Source of the DNA: Anaerolineae bacterium
Lineage (GTDB): Bacteria > Chloroflexota > Anaerolineae > JACIWP01
Length of the DNA stretch: 12,127 nt
Direction: 5' to 3'
Assembly: GCA_014360855.1 (NCBI GenBank)
Contig: JACIWP010000072.1
Coordinates: 1 to 12,127 of the forward strand
The position numbers were made by a program, and so were the translations under genes. A model generated the notes under the pieces. It saw nothing but the letters and a program-made list of their open reading frames with translations. It was not told where the DNA came from and searched no databases. How positions within the stretch are numbered: the stretch's first letter is position 1; each line of letters begins with the position of its first letter. Shown here in pieces: positions 6,537 through 12,127 of this stretch.

Positions 6537-6541
6537 CCTCC
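6537..6541 (-). promoter_or_regulatory. Ribosome binding site deciding the DRTGG gene start
   Basis: GGAGG on the minus strand, nine bases before ATG 6527. It supports MKIREITGL as the N-terminus over the in-frame upstream start at 6611. Confidence 0.7.
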
Positions 6542-6576
6542 ACTCACCACGCTGTACCCGCCCGAAATTCGCGTTT

Positions 6577-7530
6577 TCAGGAGGTGCTGGGAGCGCGATC
6601 TCCCAACACACCCTCCTCTTTCAGGTAGAACAGCACTTCCAGGCGGGTGCCCACCCCTACCTGCGAATCCAGCATCATCTGGTCAGAACAGCGTTTGATG
6701 TTCAGCAGGCCCATGCCGGCGCCAAAGCCCAGATCGCGGATCCAGTCCGGCGCGGTGGAGAATCCCGGCTGCATGGCCTGCTCGATGTCCGGGATGCCCG
6801 GACCATCATCCATTGCCAGCAGGCGCACCTTATCGGGATGGATTTCCGCGATCAGGTCGCCGCCGTGCAGGGTGTGGATGATGAGGTTCATCTCGGCCTC
6901 ATAGGCGGCGATGGCCACGCGGCGGGCAAAGCCTGGTTGGGCACCCAGGCGGTAGAGGGCTTTCTTGATCTTGCTGGAAGCTTCGCCGGCTTTCTGTAGC
7001 TCCTGGGCAGGGATGTGGTAGCACAGGATGAGGCTGGTGCGATCGGAGCTGATGTCTTCGAAGATGTGGCTGGCGCGATAGCGGCGGATCTCTTCCTGAT
7101 GGTAGCCCAATCCGATAGCGTGCAGTAACCCGCGCGTGATATCTCCGCTGGTCAGGATGCCGACCAACTGTCCGTTGGAATCGAGCACCGGCAGTCGGCC
7201 GATGCCGTGCTCCTCAAAGCGCTTGACCGCTTCCACTACCGAGTCGTGTGCGCTCACCGTGATGACCTGGCGGGACATCTTTTCCCCTACAGTGGCCTGC
7301 ATCTCCCCTCTCTCGAGGGCTTTGATCAAATCCTCAATCGATATGACTCCGACGAGTCGGTTATCCTGTACGACAGGGACGCCCGATATCCGGTTGATCC
7401 GCAGGATTTCCTTGAGCTGGTCGATTCGGGTGTCAGGGGTGACGGTGATCACTGGCCGGCTCATGACCTGCTCGATTTTCAGTTCGTAGATAAGCTCCTG
7501 AACCCTGGTGATCTCGGGTATTGCTGTCAC
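6577..7530 (-). CDS. CBS-domain pair fused to HATPase_c (anti-sigma/kinase-like) domain
   Basis: The 317-residue protein joins a nucleotide-sensing CBS pair to an ATPase. CBS1 spans about residues 20-72 (VMSRPVITVTPDTRIDQLKE, ending VGVISIEDLIKAL). CBS2 spans about 82-136 (MSRQVITVSAHDSVVEAV, ending LVGILTSGDITRGL). After a linker, residues about 165-303 form a GHKL domain of the RsbW/SpoIIAB-like kind: N-box ALYRLGAQPGFARRV through YEAEMNLIIH (N215), G1 DDGPGI (241-246) and G2 GFGAGMGL (268-275). CBS pairs usually bind adenine nucleotides, so the protein plausibly reads energy or redox-nucleotide state and switches ATPase or kinase activity; that link is inference. The start is GTG 7530 with only a weak GGGA-type ribosome site. 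The conserved-looking VQELIYELKIEQVM segment favours it over the internal ATG at residue 23. Confidence 0.87.
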   Translation of the reverse strand: MTAIPEITRVQELIYELKIEQVMSRPVITVTPDTRIDQLKEILRINRISGVPVVQDNRLVGVISIEDLIKALERGEMQATVGEKMSRQVITVSAHDSVVEAVKRFEEHGIGRLPVLDSNGQLVGILTSGDITRGLLHAIGLGYHQEEIRRYRASHIFEDISSDRTSLILCYHIPAQELQKAGEASSKIKKALYRLGAQPGFARRVAIAAYEAEMNLIIHTLHGGDLIAEIHPDKVRLLAMDDGPGIPDIEQAMQPGFSTAPDWIRDLGFGAGMGLLNIKRCSDQMMLDSQVGVGTRLEVLFYLKEEGVLGDRAPSTS

Positions 7531-7614
7531 TGGGACATCCCGTTCCCTGACATCGCCGGCACCTTTGCGATGGCGTGGGTGGGGGCGCGTGCCGGCCCAT
7601 GCGCCGCGGCCGGC

Positions 7615-7974
7615 TCAGCTCTCGCCCACGAAGTCACAGCTTCCCATGCCGGCTTGATACAGGCGTCCGCACATCTCGAACATGGTGTATTTGGCCGCAA
7701 TGAGCGGGATGCCCTTCTCTTCGGCCAGGGCAATGGTCTCCTGCGGGGGCAGTTTGCCGCGCACGAAGACGATGGCGGCGATATCGGCCATCTCGGCCGT
7801 GCGCACCACCTGCGGGTTGGTCAAGCCGGTCAGCAGGAGGGCCCGTTCCTTGGCGAAGGAGAGCACATCGCTCATGAGGTCCGCGCCGCAGGCGCGGTCA
7901 ATTTCCATATCCAGATCGGCGTTGCGGGTGAGCACCACCCCTTCCACCACTTGGACGATGTCCCGAAGTTTCAT
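7615..7974 (-). CDS. DRTGG-domain protein (first gene of the operon)
   Basis: The 119-residue protein has a single DRTGG-type domain: KLRDIVQVVEGVVLTRNADL, the characteristic IDRACGADLMSDVLSFAKE (25-43), ALLLTGLTNPQVVRTAEMAD (45-64), AAIVFVRGKLPPQETIALA (66-84), KGIPLIAAKYTMFEMCGRLYQAGM. Its role is unknown beyond the family's link to ligand binding or dimerization. It is a paralogue of the DRTGG protein two genes downstream, so the two could form a heteromer. It is the promoter-proximal gene, about 120 bases from the predicted transcription start, with a modest AAGAGG ribosome site. The frame stays open for 28 codons beyond its TGA up to the CBS-HATPase start, which is in the same frame; I read that as coincidence. 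Confidence 0.85.
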   Translation of the reverse strand: MKLRDIVQVVEGVVLTRNADLDMEIDRACGADLMSDVLSFAKERALLLTGLTNPQVVRTAEMADIAAIVFVRGKLPPQETIALAEEKGIPLIAAKYTMFEMCGRLYQAGMGSCDFVGES

Positions 7975-8000
7975 CGGTTTAGCCTCTTTATCGCGGCGCG

Positions 8001-8015
8001 GGCCGGCGGTCGGCC
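8001..8015. repeat. Hairpin in the operon leader
   Basis: GGCCG-N5-CGGCC, a perfect five-base-pair inverted repeat, lies in the predicted 5' leader about 27 bases upstream of the first DRTGG start codon. No T-run follows. It may influence leader structure or reflect the local GCCGGC-rich composition. Confidence 0.3.
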
Positions 8016-8050
8016 GTGCCAGGTTGTATGGTTGGATGAAGGGAGCGCGC

Positions 8051-8069
8051 CGAGATCATTCTCATCTCG
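8051..8069. promoter_or_regulatory. CGAGAT-N7-ATCTCG dyad downstream of the operon promoter
   Basis: A perfect six-base-pair inverted repeat with a seven-base spacer lies about 25-45 bases downstream of the predicted start of transcription of the redox operon. A palindrome here could be a repressor operator (roadblock position) or a leader hairpin. I cannot assign a regulator. Confidence 0.35.
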
Positions 8070-8099
8070 CGATACATATCACTAGTATATCCGGTGTCG

Positions 8100-8128
8100 A
8101 TTATAACATGTTTCACAAGTTTTGTCAA
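8100..8128 (-). promoter_or_regulatory. Consensus sigma-70 promoter of the redox operon
   Basis: On the minus strand TTGACA (8128-8123) and TATAAT (8105-8100) are separated by exactly 17 bases, a perfect match to the housekeeping consensus. Transcription would begin near 8092-8095, giving a leader of about 120 bases before the first DRTGG gene. It is the only clear promoter I see for the ten genes down to base 1. Confidence 0.85.
8101..8118. promoter_or_regulatory. Candidate Rex (NADH/NAD+-sensing repressor) operator inside the promoter
   Basis: On the minus strand the 18-mer TTGTGAAACATGTTATAA overlaps the spacer and -10 box. Its first half is the exact Rex half-site TTGTGAA. The second half matches TTCACAA at four of seven positions, its mismatches lying where it doubles as the -10 hexamer. 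The 18-bp length and four-base centre match known Rex sites. A Rex site would make sense for NADH-linked oxidoreductase genes, but no rex gene is in the window. Confidence 0.4.
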
Positions 8129-8170
8129 CCGCAGGGCCGGCGGCCGGCTGTCTCCCCCCACCTGGGCTGA

Positions 8171-8189
8171 CGGGTCTCCCGCCGACCCG
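8171..8189 (-). terminator. Possible weak hairpin terminator after the M1 peptidase operon
   Basis: CGGGTC-N7-GACCCG forms a perfect six-base-pair stem starting 9 bases past the stop codon of the second peptidase gene. On the minus strand no U-run follows; the only T-rich flank (8191-8200) is on the plus-strand side. It could stop or protect the peptidase mRNA ahead of the next promoter, but it is not a canonical intrinsic terminator. Confidence 0.3.
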
Positions 8190-8198
8190 GTTCGTATT

Positions 8199-9740
8199 TT
8201 ACTTCACAAATCCCCATTCGACAAAGAAGGGATCGAGCGGATGAGGTGTGTAGGTCTGGGCCAGGGCGAGGAAATCGCCGGCAGTGGCAATCCGATAGCG
8301 GAAGCGCTCCGCGTACCCCCGCAGGAAGGCGAAAAAGGCCTCATCCCCCATTTCCTGCCGCAGTGCGTGCAAAAAGAGGGCCCCTTTGTCGTACACCACG
8401 GGGCCGTAGGCGTCACGAGGATATGCGGCCACAGGAAGATTGATGGGCAGATCACGGCCCTCTTCGAGGAGCCGGCGCGCCGGCTCCTCGAAGATCTCCT
8501 GAAAGAGCGCCGCGGCTTCTTGCTGGCCGGCGGTGCGTTCGAAATACAACCAGGCGCTGTAGTTGGCCAGCGCCTCGTCCAGCCACGGCTCGCGGAGCTG
8601 GTCGTTCCCCACCAGGCCGAACCACCATTGATGCGCTATCTCATGCAGTACCACCCAGGGTAGGCGCCGGCTTTGGTCCCCCTGGTACATGTGCCGGCCC
8701 AGGGAGATGATGCCCGGATACTCCATGCCGGCGGCCAACAGGGGTGTCTCGACCAGCTCCAGCTCGCGATAGGGATACGCTCCGAACCATTCCTGGAACT
8801 GGCGCAGGCCATCTGCGGCAAGGCGCAAGGCCTCGACGCCGGCGGTGCGGTCCTCGGGGAGGAAATAGGAGCGCACCGTGATATCTCCCACAGAGCGGCT
8901 TTCCGCCTGAAAGTACGGGCTGAGCGCCACCATGATATCCCGCGCCGGCCCGCTGACGTAGGTCTCTGTGCGGGTGCCGGCGTGCCGGCGCTCCTCGACG
9001 CGCGTGCCGGTGCCGGACAACACCATGTTGTCCGGCAGGGTCAACTGCATGCGGAACAAGGCGGTCTCGGCGAACAAGGCGTCCCCGTACGGCTCGGGCA
9101 GGTCCAGGTCCCAAGCGCCGTCCCGCCGTGCCGGGACGAGGGGCACCATGCCGGCCAGGCTCATGATGCCGTCGCGGGCCACCAGCTCCTGGTAGCCGTC
9201 CGGCGCCGATTCCGGTACCACCAGCCGGTAGGTGAGGGCAATGTGCGCGGTCTGGCCCGGCGCCAGCGCCGGCGCCAACGTCAGCCAGACTGCCGTCCGC
9301 TCCACCGCGTACTCGAAGGTGATGGGCCGGCCGTCCCGCTCGGCGCGGAGGATGTCCAGCCGGCCCTGGCGGTAGGGCAGATTGGCGTAAAGCCGCAGAG
9401 GCAGTTCCGAGAGGGAGGAAGCGCCGGCGTTGGTATAGGTGATATGGAGGGACGCCTGCACGGTGCGTTGTGCGGGGGAGATGTCAGCCCGCAGGTCGTA
9501 GCATGTGGCATGGACCAGATCAGCCAGCTCCTCCGCGTACCCCGGCCGCATGGCCAGCGTCTGTTCGCTCAGCCATGCGGCCGGCAGGGGCGCAAATGTC
9601 GGCTCACTGGCAGGGGTTTCCCATAGGGTAGGCGTTGCGGTGGGGCTGGCCGGCCGACAGCCGGCGCAGATCAGCAGGAAGCCCAGGACCAGCCAGGTGA
9701 TAGGGCCGGCCAGCCCCAGGGCAGGCCTTCTTGTTCTCAT
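8199..9740 (-). CDS. M1-family (gluzincin) metallopeptidase-like lipoprotein, downstream paralogue
   Basis: The 513-residue protein begins MRTRRPALG, then a hydrophobic stretch ending in the lipobox ICAGC (C28), so it is an exported lipoprotein, with a Thr/Pro-rich spacer after the cysteine. An N-terminal beta-rich domain (about 65-270) precedes the thermolysin-like domain: GMEYPG (338-343, equivalent to the substrate-binding GxMEN of M1 enzymes), HEIAHQWW (H366, E367, H370), and WLDEALANY with E389 exactly 18 residues after the second His. Candidate catalytic Tyr is Y450 in VVYDKGALF. The zinc site is complete, so hydrolysis of peptides outside the membrane is likely. At about 500 residues it is shorter than classical aminopeptidase N (about 870) and lacks the C-terminal helical domain. 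I prefer ATG 9740 to GTG 9746 because GGATGGG is then better spaced. It lies 25 bp after its paralogue. Confidence 0.88.
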   Translation of the reverse strand: MRTRRPALGLAGPITWLVLGFLLICAGCRPASPTATPTLWETPASEPTFAPLPAAWLSEQTLAMRPGYAEELADLVHATCYDLRADISPAQRTVQASLHITYTNAGASSLSELPLRLYANLPYRQGRLDILRAERDGRPITFEYAVERTAVWLTLAPALAPGQTAHIALTYRLVVPESAPDGYQELVARDGIMSLAGMVPLVPARRDGAWDLDLPEPYGDALFAETALFRMQLTLPDNMVLSGTGTRVEERRHAGTRTETYVSGPARDIMVALSPYFQAESRSVGDITVRSYFLPEDRTAGVEALRLAADGLRQFQEWFGAYPYRELELVETPLLAAGMEYPGIISLGRHMYQGDQSRRLPWVVLHEIAHQWWFGLVGNDQLREPWLDEALANYSAWLYFERTAGQQEAAALFQEIFEEPARRLLEEGRDLPINLPVAAYPRDAYGPVVYDKGALFLHALRQEMGDEAFFAFLRGYAERFRYRIATAGDFLALAQTYTPHPLDPFFVEWGFVK

Positions 9741-9765
9741 GGGCACCCATCCACGGTGAACGCCG

Positions 9766-11295
9766 CTACGGCGCCGCCCCTTCAGCAGTCAGCACCCACT
9801 GCTGGATGAGCGGGGTCAGATCGCGGCGCGACACCTCGCCGGCGACCTGGAAGAAGTCGGCCGGCGCGGCGATGCGGAAGCGGTACTGGCGGACATAAGC
9901 CTGCAGGATGGCGTAATACATGTCGTCGCCCACGGCGCGCCGCAGGGCGTCGAAGAACAGGGCGGCTTTGGCGTAGACCATGCTCTCGTACAGACGCTGG
10001 CTGACGAACTGGTCCGCCGGCTGTGCCAGCACCTTGTCCTGGCCCTGGGAGCGCGCGTAGGCATACGGCCCCTCCCAGCGCAGTGTGCGCAGGCGCTCCG
10101 CCTCCTCCCTCCCGAACACCCGGGCATAATACGTGTAGGAGGAGTATTCCGCCAGCCCCTCATCGAGCCAGGCGCAGTTATATGGGTCGTTCCCCACCTG
10201 GGCATACCACCATTGATGCGCCACCTCGTGTATGGTCAGATAGCGCAGTTCATCGCGATGGGAGCGGTAGGTGTCCATGCCCAGCAGGTTGAGGCCGGAG
10301 AATTCCATGCCGTGGAAGGTCAGCGGAGCCTCTGCCACGGTCATAACAGTGAAGGGGTAAGGGCCGTAAGCGTCGGAGTAGACGCAGAGCGCGGAGGCGG
10401 CATAGTCGAGGGCGGCCTGGCCGGCGGCGCGGTCCTCGGGCAGAAAAAAGGAATGGATGCGGGCGCCGCAGGCCTCGCGCACCAGCTCCTGATAGCGGGC
10501 ATGCCCCAGGATGACGAAGTCCCGCACCGGGCCGGCGCGCCAGTGTACCTGCTTCACGCCGCCCTCCTGCAACTGCTCCTCCACCTGCATCCCCGTGCCG
10601 GCCAGCGTGAGGGAGGTCGGCAGGGTGAGCCAGACGTCGTAGAAGGCGGCCTCGCTGAAGCTGGCATCGGCGAAGGCCGGCGGGATATCCAAGTGCCAGC
10701 CCTGGCCGTTGTGCACCGCCAGCGTGGGGTAAAAGTAGGGCAGGCTGAGGAAGCCGGCGCTCTCGCCGAACAGCACCCACCCCTCGTCCACGGCCGGCCA
10801 CGACAGCGTGAAGGCCGCGTCCAGCTCCGCCCACTGCCCCGGCTGGATGGGGGGTGTGCAGGGGATCTTCAGCGCGGTGTCGGCGCGGTCGTACTCGAAG
10901 GGGAGGGGACTGCCGGCGGACCAAACGCCGGAGATGCGCAGTGTCCCACCGTACTGGGGCAGGTTGGGATAGAGGCGCAGATACAGCTCATAGATCGGGT
11001 TTTGCTCGCGGTTGGTGAAGCGCAGGTGCATTTTGCCCTGCAGGGTGCGCTCGGCCGTGTTCAGGGTGGCGGTGATGGTGTAGCGGGGCAGTCCTTCCCA
11101 GTAGCGCACCTCCTCGGGCTCCCATGTGCTCAGCAAGGGGCGGTAGGGTTCCAGCGCGGAGGGGGGAGCGGCCGACTGTGCCGGCCGACAGCCGGCCAGG
11201 AGCACGGCTGTCCCCATCAGCGCGATAAAAATGACGCCGATGGCCAGCAAGCCGTAGATGCCTCTGCGCGTGACGTGCCCGCCAGATCGTTCCAT
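9766..11295 (-). CDS. M1-family (gluzincin) metallopeptidase-like lipoprotein, upstream paralogue
   Basis: The 509-residue protein has a positively charged N-terminus (MERSGGHVTRRG), a long hydrophobic core and the lipobox LLAGC (C36), so it should be exported and lipid-anchored. Residues 60-270 are the beta-rich N-terminal domain of M1 enzymes (LRFTNREQNPIYELYLRLYPN, 91-111). The catalytic part has GMEFSG (329-334), HEVAHQWW (H356, E357, H360), WLDEGLAEY (376-384) with E379 18 residues after the second His, and Y441 in SMVYAKAALFF as the likely transition-state Tyr. Same architecture and size as the downstream gene, from which it differs at many positions, so the tandem duplication is not recent. 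Substrates are unknown; scavenging of peptides is the simple guess. ATG 11295 is 33 bp from the predicted transcription start; the ribosome site is weak. Confidence 0.88.
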   Translation of the reverse strand: MERSGGHVTRRGIYGLLAIGVIFIALMGTAVLLAGCRPAQSAAPPSALEPYRPLLSTWEPEEVRYWEGLPRYTITATLNTAERTLQGKMHLRFTNREQNPIYELYLRLYPNLPQYGGTLRISGVWSAGSPLPFEYDRADTALKIPCTPPIQPGQWAELDAAFTLSWPAVDEGWVLFGESAGFLSLPYFYPTLAVHNGQGWHLDIPPAFADASFSEAAFYDVWLTLPTSLTLAGTGMQVEEQLQEGGVKQVHWRAGPVRDFVILGHARYQELVREACGARIHSFFLPEDRAAGQAALDYAASALCVYSDAYGPYPFTVMTVAEAPLTFHGMEFSGLNLLGMDTYRSHRDELRYLTIHEVAHQWWYAQVGNDPYNCAWLDEGLAEYSSYTYYARVFGREEAERLRTLRWEGPYAYARSQGQDKVLAQPADQFVSQRLYESMVYAKAALFFDALRRAVGDDMYYAILQAYVRQYRFRIAAPADFFQVAGEVSRRDLTPLIQQWVLTAEGAAP

Positions 11296-11334
11296 GATGA
11301 CACCCGTTGATGCCAGGAGTGTGCGGCTGTTCCC

Positions 11335-11343
11335 ATTATAGCA
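11335..11343 (-). promoter_or_regulatory. Extended -10 promoter for the M1 peptidase operon
   Basis: On the minus strand TGCTATAAT is a perfect extended -10 element. The position 17 bases further upstream (11358-11363) reads CTGCCG, a poor -35, which is tolerable with an extended -10. Predicted start of transcription is near 11328, about 33 bases before the ATG at 11295. Confidence 0.6.
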
Positions 11344-11345
11344 CA

Positions 11346-11370
11346 GCCGGCGGCCGGCGGCAGTGCCGGC
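11346..11370. repeat. Three GCCGGC hexamers between divergent promoters
   Basis: GCCGGC occurs at 11346-11351, 11353-11358 and 11365-11370. The first two form the 13-mer GCCGGCGGCCGGC, which recurs exactly at 8136-8148 upstream of the redox operon promoter. These copies are noncoding, so they show that the hexamer's abundance is not only an Ala-Gly codon effect. Confidence 0.5.
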
Positions 11371-11389
11371 GCATGCCCTTAAACTTAAT

Positions 11390-11419
11390 TTGTCGGCATA
11401 TAGCGGGTGGTGTTATAAT
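11390..11419 (+). promoter_or_regulatory. Promoter for gatC-gatA
   Basis: TTGTCG (11390-11395, four of six) is followed after 18 bases by TATAAT (11414-11419), which is also an extended -10 (TGTTATAAT). An A/T-rich stretch at 11378-11391 just upstream resembles an UP element. Transcription would begin near 11426, about 40 bases before gatC. Confidence 0.6.
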
Positions 11420-11464
11420 GGCACCGGCTCAAATGCCGTAATCCGAGACAGGGCGAGGGGCGAG

Positions 11465-11752
11465 ATGAAGCTGACGTTGGAACAAGTCGAGCATATCGCA
11501 GAGCTGGCCAAGTTGGGTCTGACGGACGAGGAAAAGGAAGGGTACCGCGTACAGCTCTCTGCTATCCTGGAATATGCCGACATGATCCAGCAGTTGGACA
11601 CCGAGGCCATCCCACCCACGGCGACGGTGCTACCCCTGCGCAATGTCATGCGGGATGATGAAGTGACCCCATCCCTGCCGGTCGAGGAAGTGCTGGCCAA
11701 CGCCCCCGATGTGGAGGACAACTGCTTCCGCGTCAAGGCCATCCTGGGATGA
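11465..11752 (+). CDS. gatC: Asp-tRNA(Asn)/Glu-tRNA(Gln) amidotransferase subunit C
   Basis: The 95-residue protein has the usual GatC length and pattern: LTLEQVEHIAELAKLGLTDEEKE (3-25), LSAILEYADMIQQLDTE (31-47), IPPTATVLPLRNVMRDDEVT (50-69), then LPVEEVLANAPDVEDNCFRVKAILG (71-95). GatC wraps around GatA and stabilizes it in the GatCAB complex, which amidates misacylated Glu-tRNA(Gln) or Asp-tRNA(Asn) in the cytoplasm. I chose ATG 11465 rather than the in-frame ATG 11363, because the family N-terminus begins there, GAGGGG lies just ahead, and 11363 is upstream of the predicted promoter. It is followed after 71 bp by gatA, an expected operon partner. Confidence 0.95.
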   Translation: MKLTLEQVEHIAELAKLGLTDEEKEGYRVQLSAILEYADMIQQLDTEAIPPTATVLPLRNVMRDDEVTPSLPVEEVLANAPDVEDNCFRVKAILG

Positions 11753-11810
11753 TGGGATGGCACAGCCGGCATCCCTGAGCAGACGCACCATACCACGTTG
11801 CGGAACCGCG

Positions 11811-11816
11811 GGAGGA
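11811..11816 (+). promoter_or_regulatory. Ribosome binding site fixing the TTG start of gatA
   Basis: GGAGGA is seven bases before TTG 11824. No in-frame ATG or GTG gives the full GatA N-terminus, so this site decides the start. Confidence 0.75.
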
Positions 11817-11823
11817 AGCAATA

Positions 11824-12127
11824 TTGGCGCTGTATGAGCTGACCATCCGTGAAGCCCGCGCCCTTCTGCGCAAGGGCGAGATTTCCTCGGTTGAGCTGCC
11901 GTATGCTGTGCTGGAACGCATCGAGGCGCTGGACAGCAAGGTCCGCGCCTATCTGACCGTCACCCCGGAGCTGGCGCTGGAACAGGCCAAGGAGGCGGAT
12001 GCCCGCCGGGCCGCCGGCGAAGATGCGCCCCTCCTCGGCATCCCCATGGCCATTAAGGACGTCATCTGCACAAAAGGCGTGGAGACCACCTGCGGCTCGC
12101 GCATTCTGAAGGGCTTTGTGCCCCCTT
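11824..12127 (+). CDS. gatA: Asp-tRNA(Asn)/Glu-tRNA(Gln) amidotransferase subunit A, 3' end outside window
   Basis: The first 101 codons of GatA are present; the rest runs off the right edge. The translation reads MALYELTIREARALLRKGEI, continues with VRAYLTVTPELALEQAKEAD (40-59), and reaches the amidase-signature core PLLGIPMAIKDVICTKG (69-85), where K78 is the catalytic lysine of the Ser-cisSer-Lys triad. It is followed by TTCGSRIL, which leads to the signature serines just beyond the edge. GatA hydrolyses glutamine and passes ammonia to GatB for tRNA amidation. Initiation is at TTG, a rare start, supported by a good GGAGGA site and by the absence of a suitable in-frame ATG. gatB is not visible in this window. 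Confidence 0.93.
   Translation, partial: MALYELTIREARALLRKGEISSVELPYAVLERIEALDSKVRAYLTVTPELALEQAKEADARRAAGEDAPLLGIPMAIKDVICTKGVETTCGSRILKGFVPP

Noticed and set aside
7531..7617. TGA readthrough or selenocysteine joining the first DRTGG gene to the CBS-HATPase gene, since the frame stays open across the 84-bp gap.
   Set aside because: An open stretch of 28 codons is expected in DNA this GC-rich, the gap translation looks unstructured, and each gene has its own start. I see no specific recoding signal.
9741..9746. GTG at 9746 as the start of the downstream peptidase.
   Set aside because: The ribosome-site-like GGATGGG would be too close; ATG 9740 is better spaced and adds only a two-residue difference.
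10213..11310. A 365-codon plus-strand open frame opposite the upstream M1 peptidase gene, with similar ones at 8673-9626, 7207-8085 and 5701-6444.
   Set aside because: All lie antisense to genes with clear motifs, have biased composition and lack convincing ribosome sites.
1..12127. tRNA, rRNA, CRISPR arrays, insertion sequences, attachment sites.
   Set aside because: No cloverleaf-like segment, regularly spaced repeat, transposase or integrase coding region, or flanking direct repeats were seen in the gaps.

Overview
This is a GC-rich (about 63% by eye) bacterial segment with no RNA genes, mobile elements or CRISPR arrays that I can see. Gene content suggests an anaerobic or microaerophilic bacterium: soluble NADH/NADP flavoprotein subunits, 2Fe-2S ferredoxins and a rubrerythrin-like protein in one operon. 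The NuoF-GltD fusion, the pair of M1-family lipoproteins and the very high density of the hexamer GCCGGC fit Chloroflexota (Anaerolineae-like), but that is inference from gene style, not a phylogenetic test.

Region 1 (about 8128 down to 1, minus strand) is one long operon. A textbook sigma-70 promoter (TTGACA, 17 bp, TATAAT) at 8100-8128 carries an 18-bp Rex-like imperfect palindrome in its spacer. The gene order is: DRTGG-domain protein (7974-7615), CBS-pair plus HATPase protein (7530-6577), second DRTGG-domain protein (6527-6168), PHP-family metal phosphoesterase (6171-5428), NuoE/HydC-type 2Fe-2S subunit (5351-4860), stand-alone GHKL ATPase (4860-4276), small thioredoxin-fold 2Fe-2S protein (4263-3880), ferritin-like/rubrerythrin-domain protein (3862-3392), a 1036-residue NuoF-GltD fusion flavoprotein (3328-218), and the start of a protein with an N-terminal plant-type 2Fe-2S domain (172 to the window edge). 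The NuoE, NuoF and 2Fe-2S genes are the soluble diaphorase core of HydABC-type [FeFe]-hydrogenases, NAD-dependent formate dehydrogenases and Stn-type transhydrogenases. The fused GltD/NfnB module adds an FAD/NADPH site, so the complex could in principle link NADH, NADPH and ferredoxin. The subunit that would name its substrate runs off the window. The DRTGG, CBS-HATPase, HATPase and PHP genes look like a dedicated control module; such genes recur beside HydABC-type clusters, but their biochemistry is unclear.

Region 2 (11295 down to 8199, minus strand) is a two-gene operon of paralogous M1-family (gluzincin) metallopeptidase-like lipoproteins, each with a lipobox signal peptide and an intact HEXXH-x18-E zinc site. 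It is driven by an extended -10 promoter at 11335-11343.

Region 3 (11390 to the end, plus strand) holds gatC and the beginning of gatA, subunits of the tRNA-dependent amidotransferase that makes Gln-tRNA(Gln) and/or Asn-tRNA(Asn). They are transcribed divergently from region 2 through a 169-bp intergenic region with two back-to-back promoters. No gene-free stretch exceeds 300 bases; the longest are 7975-8198 and 11296-11464, both regulatory.
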